A stretch of DNA of 64,000 nucleotides from Planctomycetales bacterium. GTDB taxonomy: Bacteria > Planctomycetota > Planctomycetia > Planctomycetales > Planctomycetaceae. Within the stretch, counting starts at the first letter, position 1; each line of letters starts with the position of its first letter. The position numbers and the translations under genes were made by a program. The notes under the pieces are model-generated. The model had not been told where the DNA came from. It ran no database searches and saw nothing but the letters and a program-made list of their open reading frames with translations. Of the stretch, positions 46,301 to 54,291 are shown in pieces. The stretch is taken from contig JANQPT010000041.1 in assembly GCA_028285345.1 (NCBI GenBank), positions 186,001-250,000 on the forward strand, given 5' to 3'.

Positions 46301-47083
46301 GAAACCGCCTCGTCAGTGTTGGTCATCGACGACGATCAGGCCTCGCGAGATCTGCTCACACGGTTTCTGGAAAAGGAAGGCTTTGACGTGGTCACGGCCA
46401 CCGGCGGGCACGAGGGGCTGAAGATCGCCCGCGAGATTCAACCCGCCTTTATCACACTGGATGTGATGATGCCGGGCATGGACGGCTGGGCGGTGCTGGC
46501 CGACTTAAAATCCGATCCGCGGCTGTGCGACGTGCCGGTGGTGATGATCACGATGGTGGATGACGAAAACCTAGGATATGCGCTGGGCGCAACGGACTAC
46601 CTCACCAAGCCGGTGGACCGCGACCGATTGTTATCGCTGATCGACAAACACCGCCCGATGGCAGCCGACCCGCAAACCGTACTGATTGTGGAAGATGACG
46701 ACGGCACCCGCGAGTTGCTCAAGCGGATGCTGCAAGGCAGCGACTGGAACATCGCCGAAGCAGAGAACGGACGGGTTGCGCTGGAGAAGGTTCCGCTCGC
46801 GAATCCCGGACTGATTCTGTTGGACCTGATGATGCCCGAAATGGACGGATTCGAGTTTTTGGCCGAGATCCGCAAGACTCCAAAGTGGCGGTCGATTCCC
46901 GTGATCGTGGTGACAGCCAAGGAATTGACGGAAGAGGACCGGCGGCGTCTCAACGGGAGCGTCACGCGAATCCTGCAAAAGGGCCGGTGTTCGCGCGAAG
47001 AATTGCTCAAAGAAGTTCGTGAGATGATGCAGATTGCACGCGATCGCAGACAGCATGTCGGACCAGAGAGCCGCCCGTCCTGA
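43373..47083 (+). CDS. Membrane hybrid sensor histidine kinase with two receivers
   Basis: Product of 1236 residues. A first membrane helix (about 7-30), an extracytoplasmic sensor region of about 440 residues with a dCACHE-like part (VYLSEIDLNREG, FFGILVINLDFR) and a second helix (about 474-499) form the input. Then come HAMP (about 498-550), a PAS domain (about 555-690, IITCSGIGSIQSLNQAAEEI) and a coiled coil. The HisKA domain has His736 (SHELRTPLNAIIGYGEL), followed by a HATPase domain with LNLLSNACKFTE, DTGIGL and GGTGLGLSI. Two receiver domains follow, phosphorylated at Asp1030 (TLDVMMPGMDG) and Asp1151 (LLDLMMPEMDG). The signal is unknown. The two receivers plus the following receiver protein suggest a multistep phosphorelay toward the cyclase encoded downstream. 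Confidence 0.94.
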   Translation: MKFGIAFRIGALATGLVIITAATLGLLMFQQSERILKEHEQTDFRDDGYNSGLRLLAEIAALREDVLRLAGLPDVEQIVATRQDGNGRTDEQLLKALAEQFQKTMQEKPYDQIRLIGKDGDGREIVRVERVIGEVENEEIGYRVEIDPDRRKGNADYFTETQKLDPQQVYLSEIDLNREGADRHVEYDPNADEPFTPVLRAAVQVLDDQGEFFGILVINLDFRELAEDIQSSRLLTYLTNDRGDFLIHPDRRKEFVFDKVDRAEWKAQHEDLGDEYRLQDHFPVFGENFPDEDSESAPKPDRNQVTDTHVDTTKWQRRGVANNGPFHALKTSSVSADEYLDEATIEGLPIYLLAIHLHGGRVGDRWEEFNRTLQNIESQYSSIPFIMEVFRDTNVIRIRGTNEDDLKQVLATLQEEFPDILGPGTQSSLDRLDTFALHFRRLYFDPDKPQRHLGMVVAASYEEFLAEGKTVRNYALWVVGLLIAVGALLAFLVSGVLIRPLRRINDATTSLAAGKFDVSLPVSDKSEIGELARSFAVMAAQIQDRNADLAEREARMSAIVGTAAEGIITCSGIGSIQSLNQAAEEIFGYSQNEANGMNFSVLLGREDKPQPELSGVSSASAPTLTKFSEIMELSSETIGHRKDGTRFPMEISVSEVRVGKRRLFTAIVRDISERKETEREIRSLNEHLQEAKVHLENRVRERTLKLEQANEELSLARDDAEEANRAKSAFLAQMSHELRTPLNAIIGYGELLIEDAEDEGNQSLIDDLQKIIDAGRHLLTLINDILDLSKIDAGKMELHLETFAVKPLIDSVITTIDPLVTKNENSLTVHCADDIGEIHADHTRVRQVLLNLLSNACKFTERGEIDLNVSRSDLSGAEQICFAVRDTGIGLTPEQVGKLFQTFTQADSSTTRKYGGTGLGLSISRKICELMGGGIAVESTADVGSTFTVTLPINVEQRPEPVTPVEEPDEPLLPIPETASSVLVIDDDQASRDLLTRFLEKEGFDVVTATGGHEGLKIAREIQPAFITLDVMMPGMDGWAVLADLKSDPRLCDVPVVMITMVDDENLGYALGATDYLTKPVDRDRLLSLIDKHRPMAADPQTVLIVEDDDGTRELLKRMLQGSDWNIAEAENGRVALEKVPLANPGLILLDLMMPEMDGFEFLAEIRKTPKWRSIPVIVVTAKELTEEDRRRLNGSVTRILQKGRCSREELLKEVREMMQIARDRRQHVGPESRPS

Positions 47084-47142
47084 CACTCGTGCTACAGATC
47101 TAGAGATCACAGACAAGCGACAATTCCGAAAGGCCGACAGGG

Positions 47143-47520
47143 ATGCCGAAGATTTTGCTCGTTGACGATACCGAAGATAACCGCGACATGCTCATGCGCC
47201 GCCTCCAGAAACGGGGCTTCGACGTGCTGATTGCCGTCGACGGTGCTGAAGCGTGCGCGATGGCGTCGTCCGAACTTCCCGACCTAATCTTGATGGACAT
47301 GCAGATGCCCGTCATGGACGGCTACGAAGCCACGCGACAAGTCAAAGCGACACCGGAAACCGCCGCAATTCCCGTCATCGGATTGACCGCTCATGCGATG
47401 GCGGGCGATCGGGAAAAAGCACTCGCCGCCGGCTGCGATGATTACGAAGCCAAGCCGATTAACTTCTCGCAATTGATCGAGACCATACAACGCCTGTTGG
47501 AGGATCGAGCCGGCACATGA
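47143..47520 (+). CDS. Single-domain response regulator (CheY/DivK-like)
   Basis: Product of 125 residues, one receiver domain and nothing else. The acidic pocket (VDDTEDN), phosphoacceptor Asp52 (LILMDMQMPVMDG), switch Thr (IGLTAHAM) and conserved Lys (CDDYEAKPINF) are all present, so it should be active. It is closest in look to DivK-type relay proteins. Its stop overlaps the cyclase gene start by 4 nt (ATGA), tying its amount to the cyclase. It probably carries phosphate from the hybrid kinase to or from another relay member, or controls the cyclase by binding its N-terminal hairpins; both are inferences. Confidence 0.93.
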   Translation: MPKILLVDDTEDNRDMLMRRLQKRGFDVLIAVDGAEACAMASSELPDLILMDMQMPVMDGYEATRQVKATPETAAIPVIGLTAHAMAGDREKALAAGCDDYEAKPINFSQLIETIQRLLEDRAGT

Positions 47521-49160
47521 CCCGCGACCCGCGTCTGCAAATCTCCGACTCAACGCCTGCCGATACGGGTGAACCAACCACAAGCGACGCCCGCGTCGCA
47601 GGTTTGGTGCGCCGCGCATTCCTCGCGACCAAACGCGACGAACTCCTGACTCCCGTCCGTGTCATCGGAGATGCGTGCAGCCGCATCTTGAGTGACGCAC
47701 GCGATCTGGAACAACCCGGCTTCAATCGGGACATCGAAAAAATACAAGCCGCCGGAGACGCGTTGCTGGTTTTGGTCAATCAGATTCTCGCGCCGGCGGC
47801 CGACGAAGCATCCGCCCTGGAAGATGAAACGGTCCGCTCACGTCTACGTCACGATATGCTCAACGAGCTCAACGCGGTCGTCAATTACTCCGAGATGTGG
47901 CTCGAAGAGGCGGACGAGCAGTTCCTGTCCGGGTTCTTGCCCGAATTGGAAATGATTCACAACTCAGGCCGCCGCTGCGCCGAATTGGTCGACCAGATTC
48001 TCGCCTCTTGGGACATCGAATCGTCAACGCAGGCCGAACAGCTCCCCGACTTGGGGCATCTGCTCGCCATCTTTGTGCATCAGCAGGCCGATGACGAGAC
48101 ATCGGAGCTGGGATCCATCCTCGTCGTGGACGACAACGACATCAACCGCGACATCCTCAGGCGGCACCTGGAGTTGCAGGGGCACGCGGTCTCAACGGCT
48201 GGAGATGGCAACGAGGCACTGCAGATGCTCTCCGACGAGGAATTTGATCTGCTCCTGTTGGACATCGTGATGCCCGGCATGAACGGCTTCGAAGTCTTAG
48301 CCCGGGTCAAACGTGACCCTCAGTGGCGCGAGATTCCGGTCATCATGATCTCCGCCCTGGACGAGATGGAAATTGTCGCCCGCTGCATTGAACTGGGCGC
48401 AGAGGACTATCTGCCCAAGCCCTTCAACCCGGTGGTGCTCAAAGCACGGGTCGGAACGTCATTGAACAAACGGCGTTTCCGGCAACGAGAAGCGGCCTAT
48501 TTGCAGCAAATCGAGCGGGAAAAACAGCGGTCGGATGAACTGCTGCATGTGATTTTGCCGACTGATATCGTGACCGAACTGAAGGCGACCAATGGGGTCG
48601 TCCCCCGCCGCTACGACGACGTCGCGGTGCTGTTTGCCGATATCGTCAACTTCACCCCCTACTGCGACCGGCACTCGCCTGAGGAGGTCGTCTCCAACTT
48701 GCAGAAACTAGTTGTTCGGTGGGAGGAAATTGCCCTGCGACACGGAGTCCAGAAAGTCAAAACCATTGGTGACGCCTTCATGGCGGCGGCCGGATTGTTC
48801 GGACACCAGGAAGATCCGGTGTTAAACTGCGTCCGCTGCGGTATCGAAATGATCGCCGCCGCACATGAACTACCCATTGGCTGGGACGTGCGAATCGGCA
48901 TCAATAACGGGTCGGTGGTCGGCGGCGTGTTGGGCCGCCGGCAGTATTTGTTCGACCTTTGGGGCGATACGGTAAATACAGCCGCCCGAATGGAGAGCCA
49001 CGGCATCGCCGGCGCCATCGTGCTTAGCGCATCGGCTTGGCAGCGGATTTCCGCGATCAGCCGCGGCACATCGCTGGGAGACGTCGACGTCAAAGGCAAA
49101 GGCGGGATGGAAATGATCCGCTTTGACGGATTTCTGGAATCGTCGGCCGAATCTGTCTGA
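47517..49160 (+). CDS. Receiver-coupled class III adenylate cyclase with tandem DHp-like hairpins
   Basis: Product of 547 residues. Residues about 30-195 hold two stretches that look like histidine kinase dimerisation hairpins. The first (RDELLTPVRVIGDACSRIL, then IEKIQAAGDALLVLVNQIL) has no His. The second (RLRHDMLNELNAVVNYSEMW) has His112. No ATPase domain follows. A receiver domain comes next (about 200-318, Asp249 in LLDIVMPGMNG), then a signalling helix and a class III cyclase domain (about 360-547). The cyclase has both metal aspartates (Asp375 in FADIVNFT, Asp419 in IGDAFM) and the adenine-selecting pair Lys415 and Asp480. The transition-state Asn487 and Arg491 (TVNTAAR) are also present. 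All residues fit cAMP synthesis, controlled by phosphorylation. It is coupled by ATGA to the small receiver gene. Confidence 0.93.
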   Translation: MTRDPRLQISDSTPADTGEPTTSDARVAGLVRRAFLATKRDELLTPVRVIGDACSRILSDARDLEQPGFNRDIEKIQAAGDALLVLVNQILAPAADEASALEDETVRSRLRHDMLNELNAVVNYSEMWLEEADEQFLSGFLPELEMIHNSGRRCAELVDQILASWDIESSTQAEQLPDLGHLLAIFVHQQADDETSELGSILVVDDNDINRDILRRHLELQGHAVSTAGDGNEALQMLSDEEFDLLLLDIVMPGMNGFEVLARVKRDPQWREIPVIMISALDEMEIVARCIELGAEDYLPKPFNPVVLKARVGTSLNKRRFRQREAAYLQQIEREKQRSDELLHVILPTDIVTELKATNGVVPRRYDDVAVLFADIVNFTPYCDRHSPEEVVSNLQKLVVRWEEIALRHGVQKVKTIGDAFMAAAGLFGHQEDPVLNCVRCGIEMIAAAHELPIGWDVRIGINNGSVVGGVLGRRQYLFDLWGDTVNTAARMESHGIAGAIVLSASAWQRISAISRGTSLGDVDVKGKGGMEMIRFDGFLESSAESV

Positions 49161-49203
49161 CACCGGACTCCGAAGAACATAGTGCACGGCAGCCGCCCCT
49201 CAG

Positions 49204-49222
49204 ACCCCGGTAAAACCGGGGT
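49204..49222 (+). terminator. Intrinsic terminator after the cyclase gene
   Basis: ACCCCGGT (49204-49211), an AAA loop and ACCGGGGT (49215-49222) form an 8-bp GC-rich stem followed by TTGTTTGT. It lies about 45 nt after the cyclase stop and closes the signalling cluster. Confidence 0.75.
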
Positions 49223-49372
49223 TTGTTTGTATGTGAACGGGCGTCTCTCCCGTTTGCGAATCGGTTCTGAAATCATGCCTTGTAAAATGGTGCGAAATCA
49301 ACAAAATCGAAGGAGAGCCCCCAACCGCCACATTTTGATTCGATCGACTTGAATTACCGCACCGAGGACTCC

Positions 49373-50875
49373 ATGGCCGCGAAATCACATTTTCACTTCA
49401 GGATCGTTGTTGCCGGATTACTATTGTTGGTCGGAGGCGTCGTTCAGGCTGACGAGCCGGAACCGGGCTTTAAGAGCATCTTCAACGGCAAAGACCTGAC
49501 AGGCTGGGAGGGTAACCCCAAATTCTGGTCGGTCGAAGACGAAGCGATCACAGGGCAAACCACTGAGGAAAACAAAACGCCCGGCAATACGTTCATCATT
49601 TGGCGCGACGGGGAGGTCGACGATTTTGAACTGCGACTGCAGGTGAAAATCATCGGCGGCAATTCCGGAATCCAATACCGCAGCCAAGAGGTGAACAAGT
49701 GGGTCATCAGCGGTTATCAGGGCGATTTCGAGTCTGGGGATAAATACTCAGGAATCCTCTACGACGAAAAAACGCCACGAGGCATCATCGCCTTGCGCGG
49801 GCAGAAGGTGGTCATCGACGCTGACGGCAAAAAAGAGGTCACCGGCAGTGTCGGCGATTCCAACGTCATCCAGGCGGCGATCAAAAAGGAAGATTGGAAC
49901 GACTACACGATCATCGCCCGGGGCGATCACATTATTCACAAGATCAACGGACACGTGACGGTCGACGTCACCGATAAAGACCCCGAACATAAGGATCGGG
50001 AAGGATTATTGGCCCTGCAGCTACATGCAGGACCAGCGATGACCGTGCAGTTTCGCAATATCCGGCTGAAGCGGCTGAAACTGGCCGACGGCAAAAAGGT
50101 CGTCATGGTCGCCGGCACCCCAAGCCATGGACCGGGACATCACGAATTCAACGCGGGCGTGCTCTTACTCCAGCGTTGCGTCAACGAAACCCCTGGATTG
50201 CTCGCGGCCGCTTATTTAGACGGCTGGCCGAAAGATCCAACGGCGTTCGACAACGCCGACAGCGTATTCCTCTACATGGACGGGGGAATGCGGCACCCCG
50301 TGATTCAAGGTGATCACTTGCGGAAAATGCACGAGTTGTTGAAACAGGGCGTCGGCCTCGTATGCGCTCACTATGCCGTTGAAGTTCCCAAAGATCGTGG
50401 CGGTCCCGAGTTCTTGGAATGGATCGGCGGCTACTACGAAACGGGCTTTTCCACCAACCCGCACTGGACCGCCAAGGTCGACCAATTGCCCGAACATCCT
50501 ATCACCCGGGGTGTCAAACCATTTCACATCAAGGATGAATGGTACTTCAACATGCGGTTTCCCGCCGATCATCAGCATGTGAAACGCATTGTCGAAGCCA
50601 CGCCGCCGGACAATGTCAGGAAGACCAAGGCGGCCGCGGAACACCCGGGACGAATCGAAACGCTTGGCTGGGCGGTTGAACGCCCTGACGGAGGTCGCGG
50701 CTTCGGATTCACCGGCGGACATTATCACGACAATTGGGGCCACGACGATTTCCGCAAACTCGTGCTCAACGCGATTGCCTGGAGCGCCGGAGTCGATGTC
50801 CCCGCCGAGGGAATCCAGTCGAAGGTTGAACCCGAGGAGCTGAAGCAAAACCTCGACCCCAAACAGAAGAACTAG
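49373..50875 (+). CDS. DUF1080 (3-keto-disaccharide hydrolase-like) and ThuA fusion, secreted
   Basis: Product of 500 residues. ATG at 49373 has GAGG 7 nt upstream and begins a signal peptide (FRIVVAGLLLLVGGVVQADE); a TTG at 49349 is rejected. Residues about 30-240 are DUF1080, a concanavalin-like lectin/glucanase fold (FKSIFNGKDLTGWEG, then GNSGIQYRSQEV and MTVQFRNIRLKRL). Residues about 245-480 are a ThuA-like domain (VVMVAGTPSHGPGHHEFNAG, LVCAHYAVEVP, GGHYHDNWGHDDFRKLVLNA). Both families occur in breakdown of sugars such as 3-keto-glycosides and trehalose. The fusion suggests a two-step periplasmic activity on a glycan. It is a single gene between the cyclase terminator and addB. Confidence 0.92.
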   Translation: MAAKSHFHFRIVVAGLLLLVGGVVQADEPEPGFKSIFNGKDLTGWEGNPKFWSVEDEAITGQTTEENKTPGNTFIIWRDGEVDDFELRLQVKIIGGNSGIQYRSQEVNKWVISGYQGDFESGDKYSGILYDEKTPRGIIALRGQKVVIDADGKKEVTGSVGDSNVIQAAIKKEDWNDYTIIARGDHIIHKINGHVTVDVTDKDPEHKDREGLLALQLHAGPAMTVQFRNIRLKRLKLADGKKVVMVAGTPSHGPGHHEFNAGVLLLQRCVNETPGLLAAAYLDGWPKDPTAFDNADSVFLYMDGGMRHPVIQGDHLRKMHELLKQGVGLVCAHYAVEVPKDRGGPEFLEWIGGYYETGFSTNPHWTAKVDQLPEHPITRGVKPFHIKDEWYFNMRFPADHQHVKRIVEATPPDNVRKTKAAAEHPGRIETLGWAVERPDGGRGFGFTGGHYHDNWGHDDFRKLVLNAIAWSAGVDVPAEGIQSKVEPEELKQNLDPKQKN

Positions 50876-50901
50876 CTCCGGCTGGTTCGAGAACGAGCGC
50901 T

Positions 50902-53900
50902 ATGGTGTCAACAATTCAGGTGTTGGCAGGCCCTGCGGGCAGCGGAAAAACCGACCAACTGCTTTCTCAGTATCGAGCATTCTTACGTGAGACGGCCGCA
51001 CACGGCGACGTCGGACGGGCACTCTGGTTGGCACCGACTCACCACGCCGCGGCCCTGATCCGCGGCTCACTTCCCAACGAAACCCTTCCCGCCTGTTTCC
51101 GTCCTCAAGTCTTCACGTTCACGGGTTTCGCCGAACGCATCCTGCGCGACTGTCCCGCCGACATTTCACCCATCGCGCCGCTCCAGCAACGTTTGCTGTT
51201 GCGGCGGATTGTGGAGGACTTCCACCGCGCAGGTAACTTGCCGCACTTTGGGCCGGTGGCGGAGACATCCGGCTTTCTTGATCAGATTTCGTCGTTGATT
51301 TCGGAATTGAAGCGGGGGGAGATCTGGCCCGATGCGTTTGAGGAAGCGGTACAAACCGACCGCCCACGCGACAGGGAATTGGCGGCGATCTACCGCGAAT
51401 ACCAAGATCACCTGCACCAAACCAACTTGTACGACAGCGAAGGCCGCTTCTGGTCGGCCCGCGATCAATTGTCTCAAGACCACTGGGGAGATTTCGCAGA
51501 CCTGCAATTGGTCGTTGTCGACGGGTTCACGGACTTCACGCACACACAGTTTGAAATCCTGCAGCTGATCGCGGATCGCACGGAAACGGTGATCGTAACT
51601 TTGCCCTGGGAAGAGCCGCTGTATCGCCAAGACCTGTTCGCCAAGTCCGCTGCGGTGCTGGAACAACTGGGGACGAAGGTCACCGTCGATCTCAAATCCC
51701 AAGAGCTGAGCGGCGACCAGCAACCCGTTGCGATGCGGCGGATTGCGGAAACACTGTTTCGCAACCCGCGTGAGGTGACACCTGCCGCCGCCAGCGACGG
51801 CGTAGAAATCCTCGCGATGACCGGCCAACGGGGAGAGCTACGGGCCATCGCACGCGAAGTCAAACAGTTTTTAATCGCGGGCGTCTCTCCCACAGATATC
51901 GTTGTCGCCTTCCGCTCTCCCGACGAGTATGGCGATTTGGTGAACGAGATGTTCACCGATGCCGGGATCCCGTTCGCCAACCCTGTCCAACACTCCCTGG
52001 CGCAGATTCCGGTCGTGAAAGCGCTCGTGGCGCTACTGCGAGCCGAGGCTGACGATTGGTCCCATCAGCAGCTTTTGTCCTGCTTACAGAACAACTATTT
52101 TCAACCGCAATGGGCTGAATATGATAACGGCACTGCGATCCGCGCAGTTTCGACCGGCCTGCGGCGGCTCAAACTGCGCCGAGGCCGAAACACGATCCTC
52201 AATCGGCTGGCTAGCGCCGCACAGAAAAGTCCCCCGGTTGAAAACCTAGCTCCCACTCAGATTGAGCAGTGGCAAGAATCTCAGCGAACACTTCAGAAGG
52301 CGTGCGACTTCCTGAACCGCCTCGCTGAAGCGCTCAAGCCGCTACAGTCGGCGCGTACGATGCAGTCCTGGGCGGAAACGCTCGTTCAACTTGGCCGGGA
52401 AGTCTTGCTGATTCCGGGCATCAGCAGGGAAGGAGCAGAGGCGGATGAGCTTCCAGACAGCCGAGACGTCGAAGGTTGGAGAGTTTTTGTGGACTCACTT
52501 TTCGCCTGTGCCGCAGTCGAAGAGCGGTTCCCGGGTGGTCCGCGCAAACTGAGATTATCACAATTCCTGCCCCTGTTGACGGACCTGCTGCAGGATACCC
52601 GCTTTAGCATCCCGGATTCGCCTCACGGCAAGGTCCGCGTGCTCGAGGCGACACAGGTGCGAAATCTGGACGTGCCCTATTTGTTTCTGGGCGGGCTGAC
52701 CGAAACCGGTTTTCCTCAGCGCCGGGGCGACGACTGTTTCTTTAGCGAAGCGGAACGACAAGATTTTCAATCGCGGGGAATTTCGCTGCGGCACCGGGTT
52801 TCGCAAACCCAAGATGAAATGCTGCTCTTCTACGGCGTGGTGACCCGTGCCCGCAGAAAACTGGCACTGAGCTATCCCGCCGTCAATGAAGAGGGCCAGC
52901 CGCTATTGCCCAGCCCCTATTTGCTCGCGTTGGAAGAGCTCTTTACCGACGACGCCGTGACTCGCCGGCAACAGGCGGAGCTTGACCCGGTGCCGAAATT
53001 GGACTCAATGCTCACCGACGAAGATCTCCGCGTCGTCGCCATGGACCGGGCACTCCACAAACAGCCGGAACTATTGGGCAGCCTCTTTTCCCGGCCCGAT
53101 TTGGAGTCTGTCGGCCGCAATCTGCTGGCCGCGGTGGACGCCGCCGAACACCGCTTCCACGTTCACGGCTTTACCGGTTACGAAGGGCTGATCGAAGCAG
53201 AACGTTACAAGCAATCGCTGCAGCCAAGGTTTTCAACCGAGCACCAATTCAGCGCGACCGAATTGGAAAAATACGCCGATTGCCCGTTCAAGTTTTTCAT
53301 GTCTTACGTGTTGAATCTGCGTCCGCCTGAGACGGTCGAAATCGAGACCGACTATGGGCGTCGCGGCGACGTGATGCACAACATTTTGAAACGCCTCCAT
53401 CAAGAGTTCAGCGCTGACCGGACTGAAGCAACCCCAGCGCAGGACCCGATCAGCAGCGAGGATCTCTCGGCACGATTTCAGGCGTTGGTCGAGGAACAGT
53501 TTCAGCGAATTGCGGAACTACCCGATCTGCAGCAGGTCTTGGCACAAATCGAGGAACAACTTCTGAGCGAATGGGGAACCGAATACGGCAATCAATGGGC
53601 TGGCTATGTTGGCTCGACCGGACGCGCTTGGGATGTGCCGCCGGAACCGCAGTTGTTTGAAATTGCATTCGGCGCCGCTCCGGGCGGCGCCTCCGCCGAT
53701 ACTGCTGAACACCGTTACGACTGCCTCGAACTTGGGGTCGCGCATCGCAAGGTCCGCGTGCGCGGGCGGATCGACCGCATCGACGTCGGCAAAATCGGTG
53801 GAAAAACGGCGTTCAACGTGGTGGACTACAAAACCGGCTCGGCAAAGAACCTAGGCCCGAAACAAGTCAGAGAGATCCGTTCGATCCAACTTCCCCTCTA

Positions 53901-54291
53901 CGCCCTGGCGGCTCATAGGCTCTCCATGGTCGCTGAAGACGCTTTGCCGCATCATTTGGCTTATTGGTTCATCAAAGAGCGGGGCTACAAGAACGTGCTG
54001 GCGGCGGCCGCCGATTCCAAGGAGGGTCTCGGAGAGCACGACGATTGGGTCCAAGTGCAAAAGCTTCTCGAAGACTACGTTCCGCAACTCGTAGCCGATA
54101 TTCGTAGCGGCATCTTTGCCGTCTTCAGCAGAAATACCGACTGCACGTCGCGTTGTCCGTATTCTAAGACCTGCCGCGTCGGACAGATCCGCCCACTGGA
54201 AGAACAACTCCACAAAACGCTTCCCCTCGGCAAGTCGTATGCCGAAGGTGAAACCGAGATGAATCGAAAAACTGAAGATCTCGATGGCTGA
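50902..54291 (+). CDS. addB: AddB-like helicase-nuclease subunit
   Basis: Product of 1129 residues. An N-terminal P-loop (VLAGPAGSGKTDQLLSQY) heads a degenerate superfamily 1 helicase region. The C-terminal PD-(D/E)XK nuclease has DRIDVG and VVDYKTGSAKN. Four cysteines fit the AddB iron-sulfur cluster: one in YADCPFKFFM and three in DCTSRCPYSKTC near the end. With AddA it forms the double-strand break resecting enzyme that loads RecA after Chi-like sites. It is 26 nt after the DUF1080-ThuA stop but probably starts the addB-addA unit. Its end overlaps addA by 8 nt. The length matches the family. Confidence 0.93.
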   Translation: MVSTIQVLAGPAGSGKTDQLLSQYRAFLRETAAHGDVGRALWLAPTHHAAALIRGSLPNETLPACFRPQVFTFTGFAERILRDCPADISPIAPLQQRLLLRRIVEDFHRAGNLPHFGPVAETSGFLDQISSLISELKRGEIWPDAFEEAVQTDRPRDRELAAIYREYQDHLHQTNLYDSEGRFWSARDQLSQDHWGDFADLQLVVVDGFTDFTHTQFEILQLIADRTETVIVTLPWEEPLYRQDLFAKSAAVLEQLGTKVTVDLKSQELSGDQQPVAMRRIAETLFRNPREVTPAAASDGVEILAMTGQRGELRAIAREVKQFLIAGVSPTDIVVAFRSPDEYGDLVNEMFTDAGIPFANPVQHSLAQIPVVKALVALLRAEADDWSHQQLLSCLQNNYFQPQWAEYDNGTAIRAVSTGLRRLKLRRGRNTILNRLASAAQKSPPVENLAPTQIEQWQESQRTLQKACDFLNRLAEALKPLQSARTMQSWAETLVQLGREVLLIPGISREGAEADELPDSRDVEGWRVFVDSLFACAAVEERFPGGPRKLRLSQFLPLLTDLLQDTRFSIPDSPHGKVRVLEATQVRNLDVPYLFLGGLTETGFPQRRGDDCFFSEAERQDFQSRGISLRHRVSQTQDEMLLFYGVVTRARRKLALSYPAVNEEGQPLLPSPYLLALEELFTDDAVTRRQQAELDPVPKLDSMLTDEDLRVVAMDRALHKQPELLGSLFSRPDLESVGRNLLAAVDAAEHRFHVHGFTGYEGLIEAERYKQSLQPRFSTEHQFSATELEKYADCPFKFFMSYVLNLRPPETVEIETDYGRRGDVMHNILKRLHQEFSADRTEATPAQDPISSEDLSARFQALVEEQFQRIAELPDLQQVLAQIEEQLLSEWGTEYGNQWAGYVGSTGRAWDVPPEPQLFEIAFGAAPGGASADTAEHRYDCLELGVAHRKVRVRGRIDRIDVGKIGGKTAFNVVDYKTGSAKNLGPKQVREIRSIQLPLYALAAHRLSMVAEDALPHHLAYWFIKERGYKNVLAAAADSKEGLGEHDDWVQVQKLLEDYVPQLVADIRSGIFAVFSRNTDCTSRCPYSKTCRVGQIRPLEEQLHKTLPLGKSYAEGETEMNRKTEDLDG

